DNA of 64,000 bases from Salinicoccus halitifaciens (GCF_021026095.1 NZ_JAJNCU010000008.1:1-64000), one strand, 5' to 3'. Shown: positions 49,680 through 59,608, numbered from the stretch's first letter. Numbers and translations are program-made. Notes: generated from the letters alone by a model not told the origin.

Positions 49680-50066
49680 TCAGTCGGGTGTATTGACCAT
49701 ATGGTTGGCAGTCATCGTATACCTTTTGAATAAAAATTCCCTCAAATCTTCAGGGATCTCCACATCAAGCATGGCCTGGTATATGTTTTCAAGCCACGCA
49801 TCCCGGGCCGCGGGCGTGATGACGAAAGGCATATGGCGCGCCTTCATCATCGGATGGCCGTACTCCTGGATGTAGAGGTTCGGCCCGCCGAGGAACTGCA
49901 CCTGGAATAATTTCTGCTTGAAGGCGGTCTCCTTGAAATCACCGGGGAACAGGTGGTTGATGCGGTCGTCGCGTTCGACGTAGTAGTAGAAGCGGTCGAC
50001 CATGGCATAGAGCTTTTCCGTGCCGATCGCTTTATATGGGTTCGAGAGCGGGTTCTTTTTCACCAT
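49680..50066 (-). CDS. yjbI: group II truncated hemoglobin
   Basis: A 128-residue two-on-two globin. The proximal haem His lies in EYGHPMMKARHMPF; FYYYVERDD holds the distal-pocket Tyr cluster and PGD the CD-region turn typical of group II. Relatives bind oxygen or nitric oxide and are placed beside yjbH in Firmicutes, where they may modulate nitrosative stress responses. It overlaps the yjbK stop by 7 bp. Confidence 0.93.
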   Translation of the reverse strand: MVKKNPLSNPYKAIGTEKLYAMVDRFYYYVERDDRINHLFPGDFKETAFKQKLFQVQFLGGPNLYIQEYGHPMMKARHMPFVITPAARDAWLENIYQAMLDVEIPEDLREFLFKRYTMTANHMVNTPD

Positions 50067-50650
50067 TTTGCATCATCCTTCTCTTTTCTTAAAACACGGT
50101 AGAAACGTTCGCTTTTCGTCACTTCATCCCGGCGGTCGATGTCATGCTCTGCCATCAGCCGGTTGAATATCGTTTCACCTTTATCGTAATCGCTGACTTC
50201 ATATTCGATTTCATAGTCGGTCGTGTCGAGATATGCGCATTTATCAAGGACGAGCAGCCCGCCCTTATACTCCGTTTCACGGCGTTCGGTGGCGAGGCGC
50301 CCGTAGATTCTCAAGTCTTCCACCCGGATGCCGCGCTTTTCGATTTCATGGGCGATGACTTCCGGGATTTCCGCCTCACCGATATGTTTCATGTTGTCCA
50401 GGTCATAATCCACTTCCGCGTGGAACTCGAGCACGCCTTTTATCGTCGGCGCCTTCAGTGTCATGACCTGCTTCCCGGAGGTGAGGCGCACCCTGAGCAG
50501 CAGTATGTTGCGCCTCAGTTCAAGATCCGGGGTATCTATGTAATAGTTGACCAGCGAATGGCCTTCTGTATTTTCAAAGAAAGTATGATACAGCGTACTA
50601 TATTCGTTTTCGTTCAGCAAATTTTTAAATTCAATCTCAAGTTCCGGCAT
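50060..50650 (-). CDS. yjbK: CYTH domain protein (YjbK type)
   Basis: A 196-residue CYTH/triphosphate-tunnel protein. The signature ELEIEFK is at the N terminus, and further tunnel residues lie in LRRNILLLRVR, MTLKAP, ATERRETEYKG, LVLDKCAYLDTTDYEIEYE. Family members hydrolyse triphosphates or bind polyphosphate and nucleotides; the substrate of YjbK is not settled. It starts after GGAGTGAGAG and leads the yjbK-globin-yjbH operon. It lies divergent from relQ across a 230-bp gap that holds a GGGCATGCC/GGCATGTCC stem-loop near 50799-50822. Confidence 0.88.
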   Translation of the reverse strand: MPELEIEFKNLLNENEYSTLYHTFFENTEGHSLVNYYIDTPDLELRRNILLLRVRLTSGKQVMTLKAPTIKGVLEFHAEVDYDLDNMKHIGEAEIPEVIAHEIEKRGIRVEDLRIYGRLATERRETEYKGGLLVLDKCAYLDTTDYEIEYEVSDYDKGETIFNRLMAEHDIDRRDEVTKSERFYRVLRKEKDDAKW

Positions 50651-50880
50651 TCTCTCACTCCTTATATAGTATTATCCGAAATTTAAAAACGGCTGTAAAG
50701 CAAACAGATTTAAGACATTATCAAAAGGATGGCGATATGGTAAAATTAAAAGCGTCGACAGTGCGCATGCACTGCAAAATGTTATACTGGATTTGATCCG
50801 GGCATGCCTTTGCCGGCATGTCCGATATTGGAAGCATTGAAATTCAAATATCCGGACCAGATATAAATGGAGGCGTTTAG

Positions 50881-51501
50881 ATGGATGGATGGGATAAATT
50901 TCTTGCGCCCTATCAACAAGCTGTGGAAGAGCTCAAAATCAAGCTCAAGGGGATCCGCAAAGATTATCAGCTGAACCGCCAATACTCACCGGTCGAGTTC
51001 GTGACCGCCCGTGTAAAGCCGGTGCAGAGCATCATTGAAAAAGCGAACACACGCAACATCCCTTACGACAGGCTGCGTGAAGAGATGTACGACATTGCAG
51101 GCATCCGCATCATGTGCCAGTTCGTCGACGACATTGAGATGATCTGCAGCCAGATCCGTCTGCGCGAGGATATGGAAGTCGTCGAAGAAAGGGATTACGT
51201 GGAAAACACGAAGGAGAGCGGCTACCGCTCCTACCACCTGATCATAAGGTACCGCGTCGAAAGTATCGACGGGCCGGTCCATATACTCGCAGAGATCCAG
51301 ATCAGGACGCTCGCCATGAATTTCTGGGCGACGATCGAGCATACACTGAACTATAAATATTCCGGGGAGTACCCGCCCGAGATCAAGAGGCGCCTGCAGA
51401 ACGCTGCGGAAGCGGCGTATCTTTTGGACCAGGAAATGTCCGAGATCAGGGAAGAGATACAGGATGCACAAAAATACTATTCCAAGAAACGCAACATTTA
51501 G
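50881..51501 (+). CDS. relQ: small alarmone synthetase RelQ
   Basis: Single-domain (p)ppGpp synthetase of 206 residues. The RelA/SpoT synthetase motifs are present: YDIAGIRIMCQFVDD, ESGYRSYHLIIRY and AEIQIRTLAMNFWATIEH. Without a hydrolase or regulatory domain, it is a SAS1/RelQ-type enzyme that is controlled by expression and by RNA or pppGpp binding. It lies 21 bp before nadK, as in Bacillus and staphylococci. Confidence 0.94.
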   Translation: MDGWDKFLAPYQQAVEELKIKLKGIRKDYQLNRQYSPVEFVTARVKPVQSIIEKANTRNIPYDRLREEMYDIAGIRIMCQFVDDIEMICSQIRLREDMEVVEERDYVENTKESGYRSYHLIIRYRVESIDGPVHILAEIQIRTLAMNFWATIEHTLNYKYSGEYPPEIKRRLQNAAEAAYLLDQEMSEIREEIQDAQKYYSKKRNI

Positions 51502-51522
51502 AGGATGAAAGGAGGGCATTCC

Positions 51523-52326
51523 ATGAGATTTGTCATCGTCTCCAAAGGGGACACGAAGTCGAACGCCTTGAAAGACCGGATGCTCCATTATATGGCGGAT
51601 ATGGGGATGGAGCATGATGAGAAGGATCCGGAAATGGTGATCTCGGTCGGCGGGGACGGCACCCTGCTGCAGGCCTTTCACCGCTTCCAGCACCTGCTCG
51701 ATACGGCGTCCTTCGTCGGCGTGCACACCGGGCACCTCGGATTCTACGCGGACTGGCTGCCGCATGAGGTGGAGCGGCTGGTCATATCGATACAGAACGA
51801 CGAATACCAGCTGATCGAGTATCCGCTGCTCGAGATCATCATCACATACGAAAACTTCGGGACGGAATCGAGGTACCTTGCGCTGAACGAGTCGACGCTC
51901 CGCACCGAAGACGGCACGACGCTCGTCAGCGACATCGACATCCGCAACCAGCACTTCGAACGCTTCCGCGGGGACGGCATATGTGTATCGACCCCTTCGG
52001 GCTCGACCGCATACAATAAAGCCCTCGGCGGTGCGATCATACATCCGTCGATCGAGGCGCTGCAGCTGACCGAGATCGCCTCGATCAACAACAGCGTGTT
52101 CAGGACCGTCGGCTCGCCGCTCGTGCTGCCGAAACACCATACGACCCAGGTCCACCCGGTCAACAGCGAAGTGTACAAGATGACCGTCGACCACATCAAC
52201 CTGGTACATAAAGGTGTGCGGCAGATCCAGTTCAGGGTGGCGGATGAAAAGGTGAAGTTCGCAAGGTTCAGGCCGTTCCCGTTCTGGAAACGGGTGCATG
52301 ATTCATTCATTTCAGACAGAAACTAA
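51523..52326 (+). CDS. nadK: NAD kinase
   Basis: Phosphorylates NAD to NADP. The 267 residues have the diagnostic [13 protein letters not shown] near residues 43-55, [20 protein letters not shown] and the [15 protein letters not shown] motif. An ATG 18 bases upstream is in frame, but the one at 51523 follows AAAGGAGGG and matches relatives. Confidence 0.95.
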   Translation: MRFVIVSKGDTKSNALKDRMLHYMADMGMEHDEKDPEMVISVGGDGTLLQAFHRFQHLLDTASFVGVHTGHLGFYADWLPHEVERLVISIQNDEYQLIEYPLLEIIITYENFGTESRYLALNESTLRTEDGTTLVSDIDIRNQHFERFRGDGICVSTPSGSTAYNKALGGAIIHPSIEALQLTEIASINNSVFRTVGSPLVLPKHHTTQVHPVNSEVYKMTVDHINLVHKGVRQIQFRVADEKVKFARFRPFPFWKRVHDSFISDRN

Positions 52327-52344
52327 CTTTAGGGGGTGGGCTTG

Positions 52345-53721
52345 ATGCCGGAGATCGAAGAGATGACAGAGATAGAAATTGAATACGATGCATTGCTCAC
52401 CCAGCTTCGGGACAATGATATAGACGGCTTCAGGGAAGCCTTCCTCGATCTGCACACTTATGAGCAGAGCGAGTTTTACCTGGGCCTCGATGAAGCGGAC
52501 AGGAACCTCCTGTACGAGATGCTCTCACCGGAAGAAGTCTCTATGTTCTTCGATACGATGGAGATCGATGATGACGAGAGCTACGATGAACTGTTCGAGA
52601 CGATGGATTCCCACTATGCCGCGGAAATGATCGGGAAGATGCAGTATGACAACGCGGCCGACATCTTAAACGAATTGCCGAAGTCGAAAGTCACGACATT
52701 CCTTACATTGATGGACAGGGAGGATGCGTCACAGATCCGCAGCCTCCTGAACTACGAGGAGGACACAGCCGGCGGTATCATGACGACGGAATTCGTGAGC
52801 CTCGATTCGACGATGACCGTCCGGGAGGCCATGCGCCATCTGAAGGAAGTCGCCCAGTTCTCGGAGACGATCTATTATGTATTCATCGTCGACGAGCGCC
52901 GGAAGCTCGCAGGCATCATGTCCCTCCGGGAACTGATCGTCGCCGATGATGATGAGTACATCGGCGACATCATGAACGAACGTGTCGTTTCGGTCCTCGT
53001 ATCGGACGACCAGGAGGAAGTGGCGCAGATCATGCGTGACTACGACTTCCTGGCACTGCCGGTGCTGGATTACCAGGACCACCTCGTCGGCATCATCACC
53101 GCCGATGACATCATGGACGTCATCGATGAAGAGGCAAGCGAAGACTACTCCCGCCTTGCGGGTATGAGTGAATCCGAAAGCACTTCGGACACCTCGTGGC
53201 AAACGGCGAAAAAACGCCTGCCCTGGCTGGTCGGCCTGACTTTCATGGGCATGATCACAGCGGGGATGCTGTCATTCTTCGAAGACACGCTGGCGCAGGT
53301 CGTCCTGCTCGGCGCCTTCATCCCGTTGATTGCAGGCATGGCGGGCAACACCGGGACCCAGTCGCTCGCCGTCGTGGTGCGGGGCATCGCGACCGGTGAA
53401 GTGAGTGCCTCATCCAAGGTGAAGCTCGTATTCCGGGAAGTCGGTTCCGGCGTGATCACCGGCCTGACCTGCGGTGTACTGATCTACCTCATCATCGTGG
53501 TGCTCTACCAGGAGCCGGTCCTCGGGATGATCGTCGCCTTCAGCCTGTTTGTCGCCATGACTGTTGCGACATTCATCGGCACCGTCGTGCCTATGTTCAT
53601 GAACAAAGTGGGCATAGACCCGGCAGTCGCGAGCGGTCCGTTCATCACGACGGGTAATGACATCGTGAGCCTGATGATTTATTTCGCCCTGGCGAATACA
53701 TTCATGGCAGCATTGATGTAA
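52345..53721 (+). CDS. mgtE: magnesium transporter MgtE
   Basis: A 458-residue homodimeric Mg2+ channel. An acidic N-terminal helical domain (1-130) and a tandem CBS domain (about 131-255) act as the cytosolic Mg2+ sensor; five membrane helices follow from about 285, with the pore motif AGNTGTQSLAVVVRG and the Asp of TGNDIVSLMIYF. In-frame GTG and TTG codons lie just upstream, but the ATG at 52345 is best placed after GGGGGTGGG. It follows nadK by 18 bp. The rluD-type pseudouridine synthase gene usual between nadK and mgtE in S. aureus is absent. Confidence 0.94.
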   Translation: MPEIEEMTEIEIEYDALLTQLRDNDIDGFREAFLDLHTYEQSEFYLGLDEADRNLLYEMLSPEEVSMFFDTMEIDDDESYDELFETMDSHYAAEMIGKMQYDNAADILNELPKSKVTTFLTLMDREDASQIRSLLNYEEDTAGGIMTTEFVSLDSTMTVREAMRHLKEVAQFSETIYYVFIVDERRKLAGIMSLRELIVADDDEYIGDIMNERVVSVLVSDDQEEVAQIMRDYDFLALPVLDYQDHLVGIITADDIMDVIDEEASEDYSRLAGMSESESTSDTSWQTAKKRLPWLVGLTFMGMITAGMLSFFEDTLAQVVLLGAFIPLIAGMAGNTGTQSLAVVVRGIATGEVSASSKVKLVFREVGSGVITGLTCGVLIYLIIVVLYQEPVLGMIVAFSLFVAMTVATFIGTVVPMFMNKVGIDPAVASGPFITTGNDIVSLMIYFALANTFMAALM

Positions 53722-53802
53722 GTGGGCGATCACGGTTGTGATGGTTTTATTTTTCAGTGATGCATTATGATAAGTGTTGCATTTTGGTGTCATTATTAGT
53801 AA

Positions 53803-53821
53803 ATTAGTAGTAGGTACTAAT
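53803..53821 (+). promoter_or_regulatory. FapR operator upstream of fabI
   Basis: ATTAGTAGTAGGTACTAAT has a perfect 7-bp inverted repeat (ATTAGTA / TACTAAT), a stronger FapR match than the site at fabH. It ends 43 bp before the fabI start codon. Confidence 0.88.
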
Positions 53822-53864
53822 AACAAGCGATAAAAACATTCGTTTCAATAAAGGAGACTTGACC

Positions 53865-54632
53865 ATGAATTTAGAAGGCAAAACTTATGTCATCATGGGT
53901 GTTGCGAACAAGCGCAGCATCGCATGGGGCGCAGCACGTGCACTGGACAGCATGGGTGCAAAACTCGTATTCACGATACTGAACGAGCGTTTCCGCAGGG
54001 AGCTCGACAAGCTTCTCGGCGACCTTCAGGGCGACCATGACATCATCGTCGAGTGCGATGTGTCGAAGGATGAGGAAGTCGAGCGTGCGTTCGACGAAAT
54101 CAAGGAGAAGACCGGCGGCGTCGACGGTGTCCTCCACGCGATCGCGTATGCGAACAAGGATGAGCTGCAGGGCGGCTACAGCGAAACTTCACGTGAAGGA
54201 TTCGCGCTGGCACTCGATATCAGTGCATACTCACTTGCGATCGTTGCGAAGCATGCGAAGAAGGCATTCAATCCGGGCGCGAGCCTTGTGACGATGACTT
54301 ACCTCGGCGGCGAACGCGCAATGCCGAACTACAACGTCATGGGCGTTGCGAAGGCGGCGCTCGATGCGAGCGTACGCTACCTGGCGCTCGACCTCGGTGA
54401 AGACGGCTACCGCGTGAACGCGGTGTCCGCGGGACCGATCCGTACACTGAGCTCTTCCGCAGTCGGCGAGTTCAAGACGATTTTGAAAGAAATCGAACAG
54501 CGTGCACCATTGAAGCGCAACGTCGACCAGCTTGAAGTCGGCAACGCCGTCGCCTTCCTCTTGAGCGACCTCGCTTCCGGCATCACGGGCGAAATCGTCC
54601 ACGTCGATTCCGGCGCAAACATCATGGCATAA
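53865..54632 (+). CDS. fabI: enoyl-ACP reductase
   Basis: NADPH/NADH-dependent last step of fatty acid elongation and the target of triclosan-type inhibitors. The 255-residue short-chain dehydrogenase has the GVANKRSIAWG cofactor loop, Tyr146 and Tyr156 with Lys163 in the YLGGERAMPNYNVMGVAKAALD block, equivalent to S. aureus Tyr147/Tyr157/Lys164. A TTG 6 bases upstream is in frame; the ATG fits AAGGAG spacing better. It is controlled by its own FapR site and ends in a strong terminator. Confidence 0.97.
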   Translation: MNLEGKTYVIMGVANKRSIAWGAARALDSMGAKLVFTILNERFRRELDKLLGDLQGDHDIIVECDVSKDEEVERAFDEIKEKTGGVDGVLHAIAYANKDELQGGYSETSREGFALALDISAYSLAIVAKHAKKAFNPGASLVTMTYLGGERAMPNYNVMGVAKAALDASVRYLALDLGEDGYRVNAVSAGPIRTLSSSAVGEFKTILKEIEQRAPLKRNVDQLEVGNAVAFLLSDLASGITGEIVHVDSGANIMA

Positions 54633-54643
54633 TAGTGAAAATA

Positions 54644-54684
54644 AAACCGGTACCCTCGCAAGAAGCGGGGGACCGGTTTTTTTG
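54644..54684 (+). terminator. terminator of fabI
   Basis: Long stem AACCGGTACCC-CGC / GCG-GGGACCGGTT followed by eight Ts; left boundary of the largest repeat array. Confidence 0.94.
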
Positions 54685-54720
54685 ATTTTGCAGGGGGTAA
54701 GGTGTGCGTGCGTGGGTCCT

Positions 54721-55294
54721 CCATCACTTATTGAGTGGGTTGAGTGAGCGATGGGGGCTGTCTACCGCTCATTGAGTTGTGTGAGTGAGATGGGGTCCCC
54801 ATATCGGCCAAGTGGGCGTTGGTTTGGCCGATGGACGACTCCCATCGGCCAAGTCGAGTCTGGTTCGGCCGGTAAACGCTCCCCATCGGCCAAGTGGATA
54901 TTGGTTTGGCCGATAGACGGCCCCCATCGGCCAAGTGGATATTGGTTTGGCCGATAGACGGCCCCCATCGGCCAAGTGGGCGCTGGTTTGGCTGATAGAA
55001 GTCCCCCATCGGCCAAGTCGAGTCTGGTTTGGCCGATAGACGGTCCCCATCGGCCAAGTGGAAGCTGGTTTGGCCGATAAGATCCTCCAACCGCTCATCG
55101 CACGCGCCGGGACGGTCCATTAAGCGCCCAACAGCTCATCGCGCGCGCCGGGACGGTCCGTTAAACGTGCAACAGCTCATCGCACGCGCCGGGACGGTCC
55201 GTTAAGCGCCCAACAGCTCATCGCACGCGCCGGGACGGTCCGTTAAGCGCCCAACAGCTCATCGCACGCGCCGGGACGGTCCGATAACCACCGA
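54721..55294. repeat. 41-bp hairpin repeat array, 14 units
   Basis: A continuous 41-bp register runs from 54721 to 55294. Two degenerate CTC-like units (about 54721 and 54762) are followed by seven GCC-type hairpins (54803 to 55049; ATCGGCCAA with TTTGGCCGAT, GGCCGGT or GGCTGAT right arms) and five terminal modules (55090 to 55254; AACAGCTCATCGCACGCGCC then GGGACGGTCCGTTAA). It lies between the fabI and yjcG terminators. No credible gene is present between 54633 and 55380; apparent minus-strand repeat proteins are a by-product of the period. Confidence 0.95.
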
Positions 55295-55334
55295 CCGACA
55301 CACCGCCGCGCACCCCGCACCCCCCTCACAAAAG

Positions 55335-55366
55335 CAAAAAACCCACAATCTCCATGATTGCGGGCG
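55335..55366 (-). terminator. terminator of the yjcG/yjcH pair
   Basis: On the minus strand, GCCCGCAATC / GATTGTGGGT stem followed by TTTTTG. Confidence 0.92.
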
Positions 55367-55380
55367 TAACTGATCGCTAT

Positions 55381-55893
55381 TTATCCTTCGCCGAGTCTGA
55401 ATGTCTCGGAAACCTGCCACATGCCGTTTTCGAGCTGGTAGGCGAGGCTGATTTTATTCACCGTTTCCTTGTGATGGATGCCGGCCATGCTCAGGTGGCT
55501 GAATGTGTCTTCGAATTCCTGCGAAGTCGTACCCTGTGCGAGTGTGAAGTGCGGGACGAAGCTGTGTTTACTCTCGCCGTAGAAGTCGCCGCTGTTCAGG
55601 GCATCATGTATTGAAGTCAAAGTTTCGTTCGGCTCGACTTTGAAATAAATCACCGGTGAAGTCGGGGCGAAGCTTGAAACTTTTTTGATTTCTATTTCAG
55701 TCGGCTGATGTTCTTTTGCGACCTGCTTCAAATATTTGACGATCTCTTCCTTCTCGCTTGCATCCGCTTCGAATTTCTCCTTCAGCGTAATATGCGGCGG
55801 GATGAGCGCATAGTGCGGGTCATATCTTTTTCTGTAACTGTTCACTTTGTCCTGCAATTCTTTTGATGGAAATAAAGCTACACCAAATATCAT
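55381..55893 (-). CDS. yjcG: 2H phosphoesterase family protein YjcG
   Basis: A 170-residue 2'-5' RNA ligase/cyclic phosphodiesterase-like protein. Its two HxT catalytic motifs are PPHITLKEKF near 39-48 and VPHFTLAQG near 119-127, as in YjcG-type proteins. The in vivo substrate is unknown. The ATG at 55893 follows GGGAGG. It lies 72 bp after yjcH, a pairing known in Bacillus and staphylococci. Confidence 0.9.
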   Translation of the reverse strand: MIFGVALFPSKELQDKVNSYRKRYDPHYALIPPHITLKEKFEADASEKEEIVKYLKQVAKEHQPTEIEIKKVSSFAPTSPVIYFKVEPNETLTSIHDALNSGDFYGESKHSFVPHFTLAQGTTSQEFEDTFSHLSMAGIHHKETVNKISLAYQLENGMWQVSETFRLGEG

Positions 55894-55965
55894 GGTAATT
55901 CCTCCCAATGTCATTTCTTCGATTATTTCGATTATATCAGATTGTTCAAAAATTTCATACAGAAG

Positions 55966-56691
55966 TTAGGCCAGATAATGCCTGAGCACCTGCTCAAGCT
56001 CCGGCTTCCAGGTCTTCCATATATGGCCGCCCTCGAGTTCACGGTATTCGTATTCAAGCGGCTCGGTTTCAAGGAATTCATTCAATTTCCGGTTCGGTGT
56101 GAGGAAATCGGCCTGCTCCCCCATGATCGTCTCAAAATCATCTTCCTCGAGCCCGATGGTGTGATAGAGATTGAGCTGCATCAGGTTCGGCTGATTTTCA
56201 AACCGCTTGATGAAGTCATCATCCACAAACGGGCTGAAAGCCACCGCATTCGGGAATGTGGTCGGATACTGGAGTGCCACGCTGAAGGCGAAAGTGCCGG
56301 CGAGGGATTCCCCCATGAGCACACGCGAATTGGCCATCTCCAAAGTCTTGAAATTGCTGTCGATCCATTTGATCAGCTCGCGGCCGACGAAGGTCACCAT
56401 GTTTTCATGATGTTTTCCGTTCGGACTGAAATAGTGGTTCCGCCATTCGACGTCCGGGTAGGGCACCCCGACGATGATCGCCCGGTCGATCTCCTCATTT
56501 TCACGAAGCTTCTGATAGAGCCGCTCGATCTGGCCGTACCTGAAGAAATCCTGGGAATCGAATGTGATGATCACATTATACCTGTACAGATCACTGAAAT
56601 TCTTCGGCAGATAATATTGCACTTCGAACGTTTCCCCGCACACTTCGGACTCCACTTCCGCGGTGTGGATCTTTCCTGCAGTCATATCCAT
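55966..56691 (-). CDS. yjcH: alpha/beta-hydrolase esterase family protein YjcH
   Basis: A 241-residue predicted esterase of the enterochelin-esterase-like superfamily. The nucleophile elbow GESLAG is near residues 126-131, an oxyanion/strand segment VIITFDSQDFF precedes it, an Asp is in SPFVDDDF, and the candidate catalytic His is in ELEGGHIWKTW near the C terminus. No signal peptide is seen, so it should be cytoplasmic. Substrate unknown. It starts 7 bases after AAGGAGG and is followed by yjcG. Confidence 0.88.
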   Translation of the reverse strand: MDMTAGKIHTAEVESEVCGETFEVQYYLPKNFSDLYRYNVIITFDSQDFFRYGQIERLYQKLRENEEIDRAIIVGVPYPDVEWRNHYFSPNGKHHENMVTFVGRELIKWIDSNFKTLEMANSRVLMGESLAGTFAFSVALQYPTTFPNAVAFSPFVDDDFIKRFENQPNLMQLNLYHTIGLEEDDFETIMGEQADFLTPNRKLNEFLETEPLEYEYRELEGGHIWKTWKPELEQVLRHYLA

Positions 56692-56873
56692 GCTAACCCC
56701 TCCTTATGTAATATTGTAACAATTCCGGCCCCGGATGAACATAGGGGTACAATATTGATTATCCCCTTTATTTCATGAAACAAAACGGAAAAGGGGGAGA
56801 AATGTTTTTTGAATACCGAAATTTTATGATACACTTTATAAAAATACTTACTAATTTTTAAGGAGAAGTGCAG

Positions 56874-57983
56874 ATGGCGAATAAAGCATGGTTTCAGTCA
56901 GGCGTGGCGATCATCATCACACTGTTGATCATAATGCTGGTCATACAGGTGCAGGTGGTGTTCGAGCCGCTGTTCACAATTATTGCAACGATCTTCATCC
57001 CTGTATTGCTTGGCGGGCTGCTGTATTACATCACACAGCCGATCCAGAGCTTTTTGGAAAAAAGGAAAGCCAAGAGGCTGACGGCGATCCTCGCCGTATT
57101 CCTGATCATCCTGATCGTGATCAACATACTCGTGATGGTCATCGTCCCGGTCATTTCTGATCAGATCCAGAACCTGGTCCAGCGCATGCCGGCACTGCAG
57201 CGTGATTTCCAGAACATACTCGCATTCCTGTCATCCCAGAGGGAGGAACTGCCATTCGATGTCGATATCGAAGGATTCACCGAAAACCTGCTCGACCAGA
57301 GTGGTGAAATCGTCAGCAACATCGCGAGCAACGCCATCTCCATCCTGACGAGCACGGTCAGCGTGATACTGACACTGGTCCTTGTGCCGTTCTTTTATTT
57401 CTTCATGCTGAAGGACCATGAGAAATTCGTCCCGGCGATGGTGTCACCGTTCTCCGGCACTGTAAAGCAGTTCCTGACCGAGTGGCTCTACGACGTCGAC
57501 CGCACGCTCCGTTCATTCATACAGGGGCAGGTGCTGGTCAGCTTCATACTCGGCGTCATACTCTACATCGGCTATACGATCATCGGCCTTGAATACGCAC
57601 TGCTCCTCGGGATGCTCGCACTCTTCCTGAACGTCATACCGTTCATCGGACCGTGGCTTGCATTCGCACCGGCGGGGATACTCGCCCTGATACAGAGTCC
57701 GATCATGTTCGTCTGGGTCGCGATCATCACATTGATCGCCCAGCAGATCGAAAGCAACCTGATCACACCGAACGTCATGGGGCAGTCACTGAAACTGCAT
57801 CCGCTCACAGTCATCGTCGTGGTGCTCGCAGCAGGGAACATCGCCGGATTCATCGGCATGCTCGTCGCGATCCCGACATACGCCGTGATCAAGACAAGCA
57901 TCCAGAACATCTGGCGCTACCGCAAGGCGCTCCAGAATACGCTGCTGACCGACGTCCAGCCGCATCTGAAAAAACATGACTGA
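56874..57983 (+). CDS. AI-2E family transporter
   Basis: A 369-residue membrane protein of the TqsA/YtvI/PerM family (AI-2 exporter-like). Eight membrane helices are visible, with a hydrophilic loop at about 105-165 and the signature block FLNVIPFIGPWLAFAPAGILAL followed by ESNLITPNVMGQSLKLHPL. Members export diverse small molecules or ions, including Na+(Li+)/H+ antiport in some halophiles, so the AI-2 label should not be taken literally. The ATG at 56874 follows AAGGAG. A CCCCTTT/AAAGGGG stem-loop at 56763-56797 lies in its upstream region. Confidence 0.88.
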   Translation: MANKAWFQSGVAIIITLLIIMLVIQVQVVFEPLFTIIATIFIPVLLGGLLYYITQPIQSFLEKRKAKRLTAILAVFLIILIVINILVMVIVPVISDQIQNLVQRMPALQRDFQNILAFLSSQREELPFDVDIEGFTENLLDQSGEIVSNIASNAISILTSTVSVILTLVLVPFFYFFMLKDHEKFVPAMVSPFSGTVKQFLTEWLYDVDRTLRSFIQGQVLVSFILGVILYIGYTIIGLEYALLLGMLALFLNVIPFIGPWLAFAPAGILALIQSPIMFVWVAIITLIAQQIESNLITPNVMGQSLKLHPLTVIVVVLAAGNIAGFIGMLVAIPTYAVIKTSIQNIWRYRKALQNTLLTDVQPHLKKHD

Positions 57984-57991
57984 TAAAAAGG

Positions 57992-58023
57992 AACCCGGGC
58001 CGCAGCAGCGGTCCGGGTTTTTC
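57992..58023. terminator. bidirectional terminator between convergent genes
   Basis: AACCCGGGCCGC / GCGGTCCGGGTT stem with a T-run on the right and an A-run on the left serves both strands. This 50-bp convergent gap is the only one in the window without a repeat array. Confidence 0.88.
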
Positions 58024-58033
58024 ATGTCCAAAA

Positions 58034-59608
58034 TCAGCCGAGGTCACGTTTCCTGTAAAGAAACAGCCCTGCGGCAAATAAAACCACCGCTGCGATGAAG
58101 ACACCGCCCGCAGCCACCCAGTCCATCTCATTGACCGTCACATTCTCCAGATAATGGAACGGCGTCGCCATATGGAGCATCTCCGGCAGCTCGACCAGGT
58201 TCCCGAGGTATGCCACGAAGAACATATAGCCGACATAGAGCCAGATCAACTTGAACAAACCGTTCGACAGCCCGAGCAGCAGTACACCGATGCCGACGGC
58301 CGCCGCGATGGCGGTGAAGTAGTTCAGGCTCGCAAGCATATAATCACCGAGCGTCACGCCGATGTCATCGACATTCATGCTCGCAAGATGCATGCCGAGC
58401 GTCGTGAGCACCATACCGATGAGCGCGACCAGCAGGCTCAGGATCCAGTGCGTGACGAGCACCAGGGTGCGTGAAAACCTGCTTTCAAGCGTCCCGGAAT
58501 CCACCACTTCAAGCCGGGCCGTATTCTCCTCGCGCAGCACCCTGCCGATGATCATCACAGCGGGTATCGCCGTGATCACCGTCGTGATGATCAGTATCAT
58601 ATTGATGAAGAACATCACAGGATCATCGATGGCACCCGCTTCAACGGCGGCCGAAAGCATTTCATTCCCGGAAATCATCTCCTCGAGATCCCCGAAAATC
58701 GAACCGTACGTCAGCCCGATCACGAACATGCCGGCGAGCCACGAAATGATCATCGTCCGCATGTTGCGGAGCGCAAGCCCCGGATACGATCCGATGTTCC
58801 GCGTCCGCCTGTCGCCGCGCCCCTTCAGGTATGCGCCGCCGAGGTCCCTCCGGGAGAATAAAAACCATCCGGCCAAAGCGAAGACGGCGACCAGCAGGAA
58901 CGGAAGCAGCCATGTGAAATCATTCTCGGCATACGGGTACATCCGCGTCAGCCAGTTGTACGGCGAGATGACGGAATAGGCCATATCCGCGACATCCGTG
59001 ACCGCCCGGTACAGGAACATGATGACAAGTATCGAAAGCGTGATCCCGAACGTCAGGTCGGCGGATGAAAGAAGTGCACCGAAGAACAGTGTCAGCATGT
59101 AGAACAGCATGCCGAACAGTGCAAGCCCTGCACTGTAGAGCAGGTTCCCCTCATTATTGAACGACTCCAGGCCGAGGAGGGAGAGCCCTGCATAGTTGAT
59201 GACAAAAGCAATCAGGTTGATCAGCACCCCGAGCATCACCTGGTTGACGTAGAGCGTACGTTTGCTGACGCCGCCGCTGATGAGGTATTCGGTGAGGCCG
59301 TCATCTTCTGCCTTCCTCCCGACGGAATTTGCGATCAGTATGCCGAAGATTCCGTGGAGGAGCGCCATGAAGAGCAGCATCTGATGGCTGAATGAAACGG
59401 CGGTCGTATACGCCGCATCCGGGAGGGGGCCGATGAGTGCGACCATCGCCGGGTTGTCAAGCGTCGCTTCGATCGAGCGCAGTTCCTCCTCTGTTGAGTA
59501 CAGGTCGTCGAAGACCGGGGCAAAGCCCACAGACATGCCGCATAGGATGATGAGCCACATGATCACCCTGAAGCGGACCTGCTTTGCCAGAAGTCTGAAG
59601 TGGGTCAT
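58034..59608 (-). CDS. ABC-2 type exporter permease
   Basis: A 524-residue protein with about 12 membrane helices in two similar halves, the layout of the large single-chain permeases annotated as putative exporters of polyketide antibiotics (COG3559 type). A large extracytoplasmic loop follows the first helix. It overlaps the ATPase gene by 4 bp. Together with the TetR gene it forms a self-contained drug-efflux-like operon; the exported compound is unknown. Confidence 0.88.
   Translation of the reverse strand: MTHFRLLAKQVRFRVIMWLIILCGMSVGFAPVFDDLYSTEEELRSIEATLDNPAMVALIGPLPDAAYTTAVSFSHQMLLFMALLHGIFGILIANSVGRKAEDDGLTEYLISGGVSKRTLYVNQVMLGVLINLIAFVINYAGLSLLGLESFNNEGNLLYSAGLALFGMLFYMLTLFFGALLSSADLTFGITLSILVIMFLYRAVTDVADMAYSVISPYNWLTRMYPYAENDFTWLLPFLLVAVFALAGWFLFSRRDLGGAYLKGRGDRRTRNIGSYPGLALRNMRTMIISWLAGMFVIGLTYGSIFGDLEEMISGNEMLSAAVEAGAIDDPVMFFINMILIITTVITAIPAVMIIGRVLREENTARLEVVDSGTLESRFSRTLVLVTHWILSLLVALIGMVLTTLGMHLASMNVDDIGVTLGDYMLASLNYFTAIAAAVGIGVLLLGLSNGLFKLIWLYVGYMFFVAYLGNLVELPEMLHMATPFHYLENVTVNEMDWVAAGGVFIAAVVLFAAGLFLYRKRDLG

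Noticed and set aside
54728-55120. Minus-strand repeat proteins in the 54.7-kb array
   Set aside because: Three overlapping frames are all open because of the repeat period; there is no ribosome site, no promoter and a terminator on each side.
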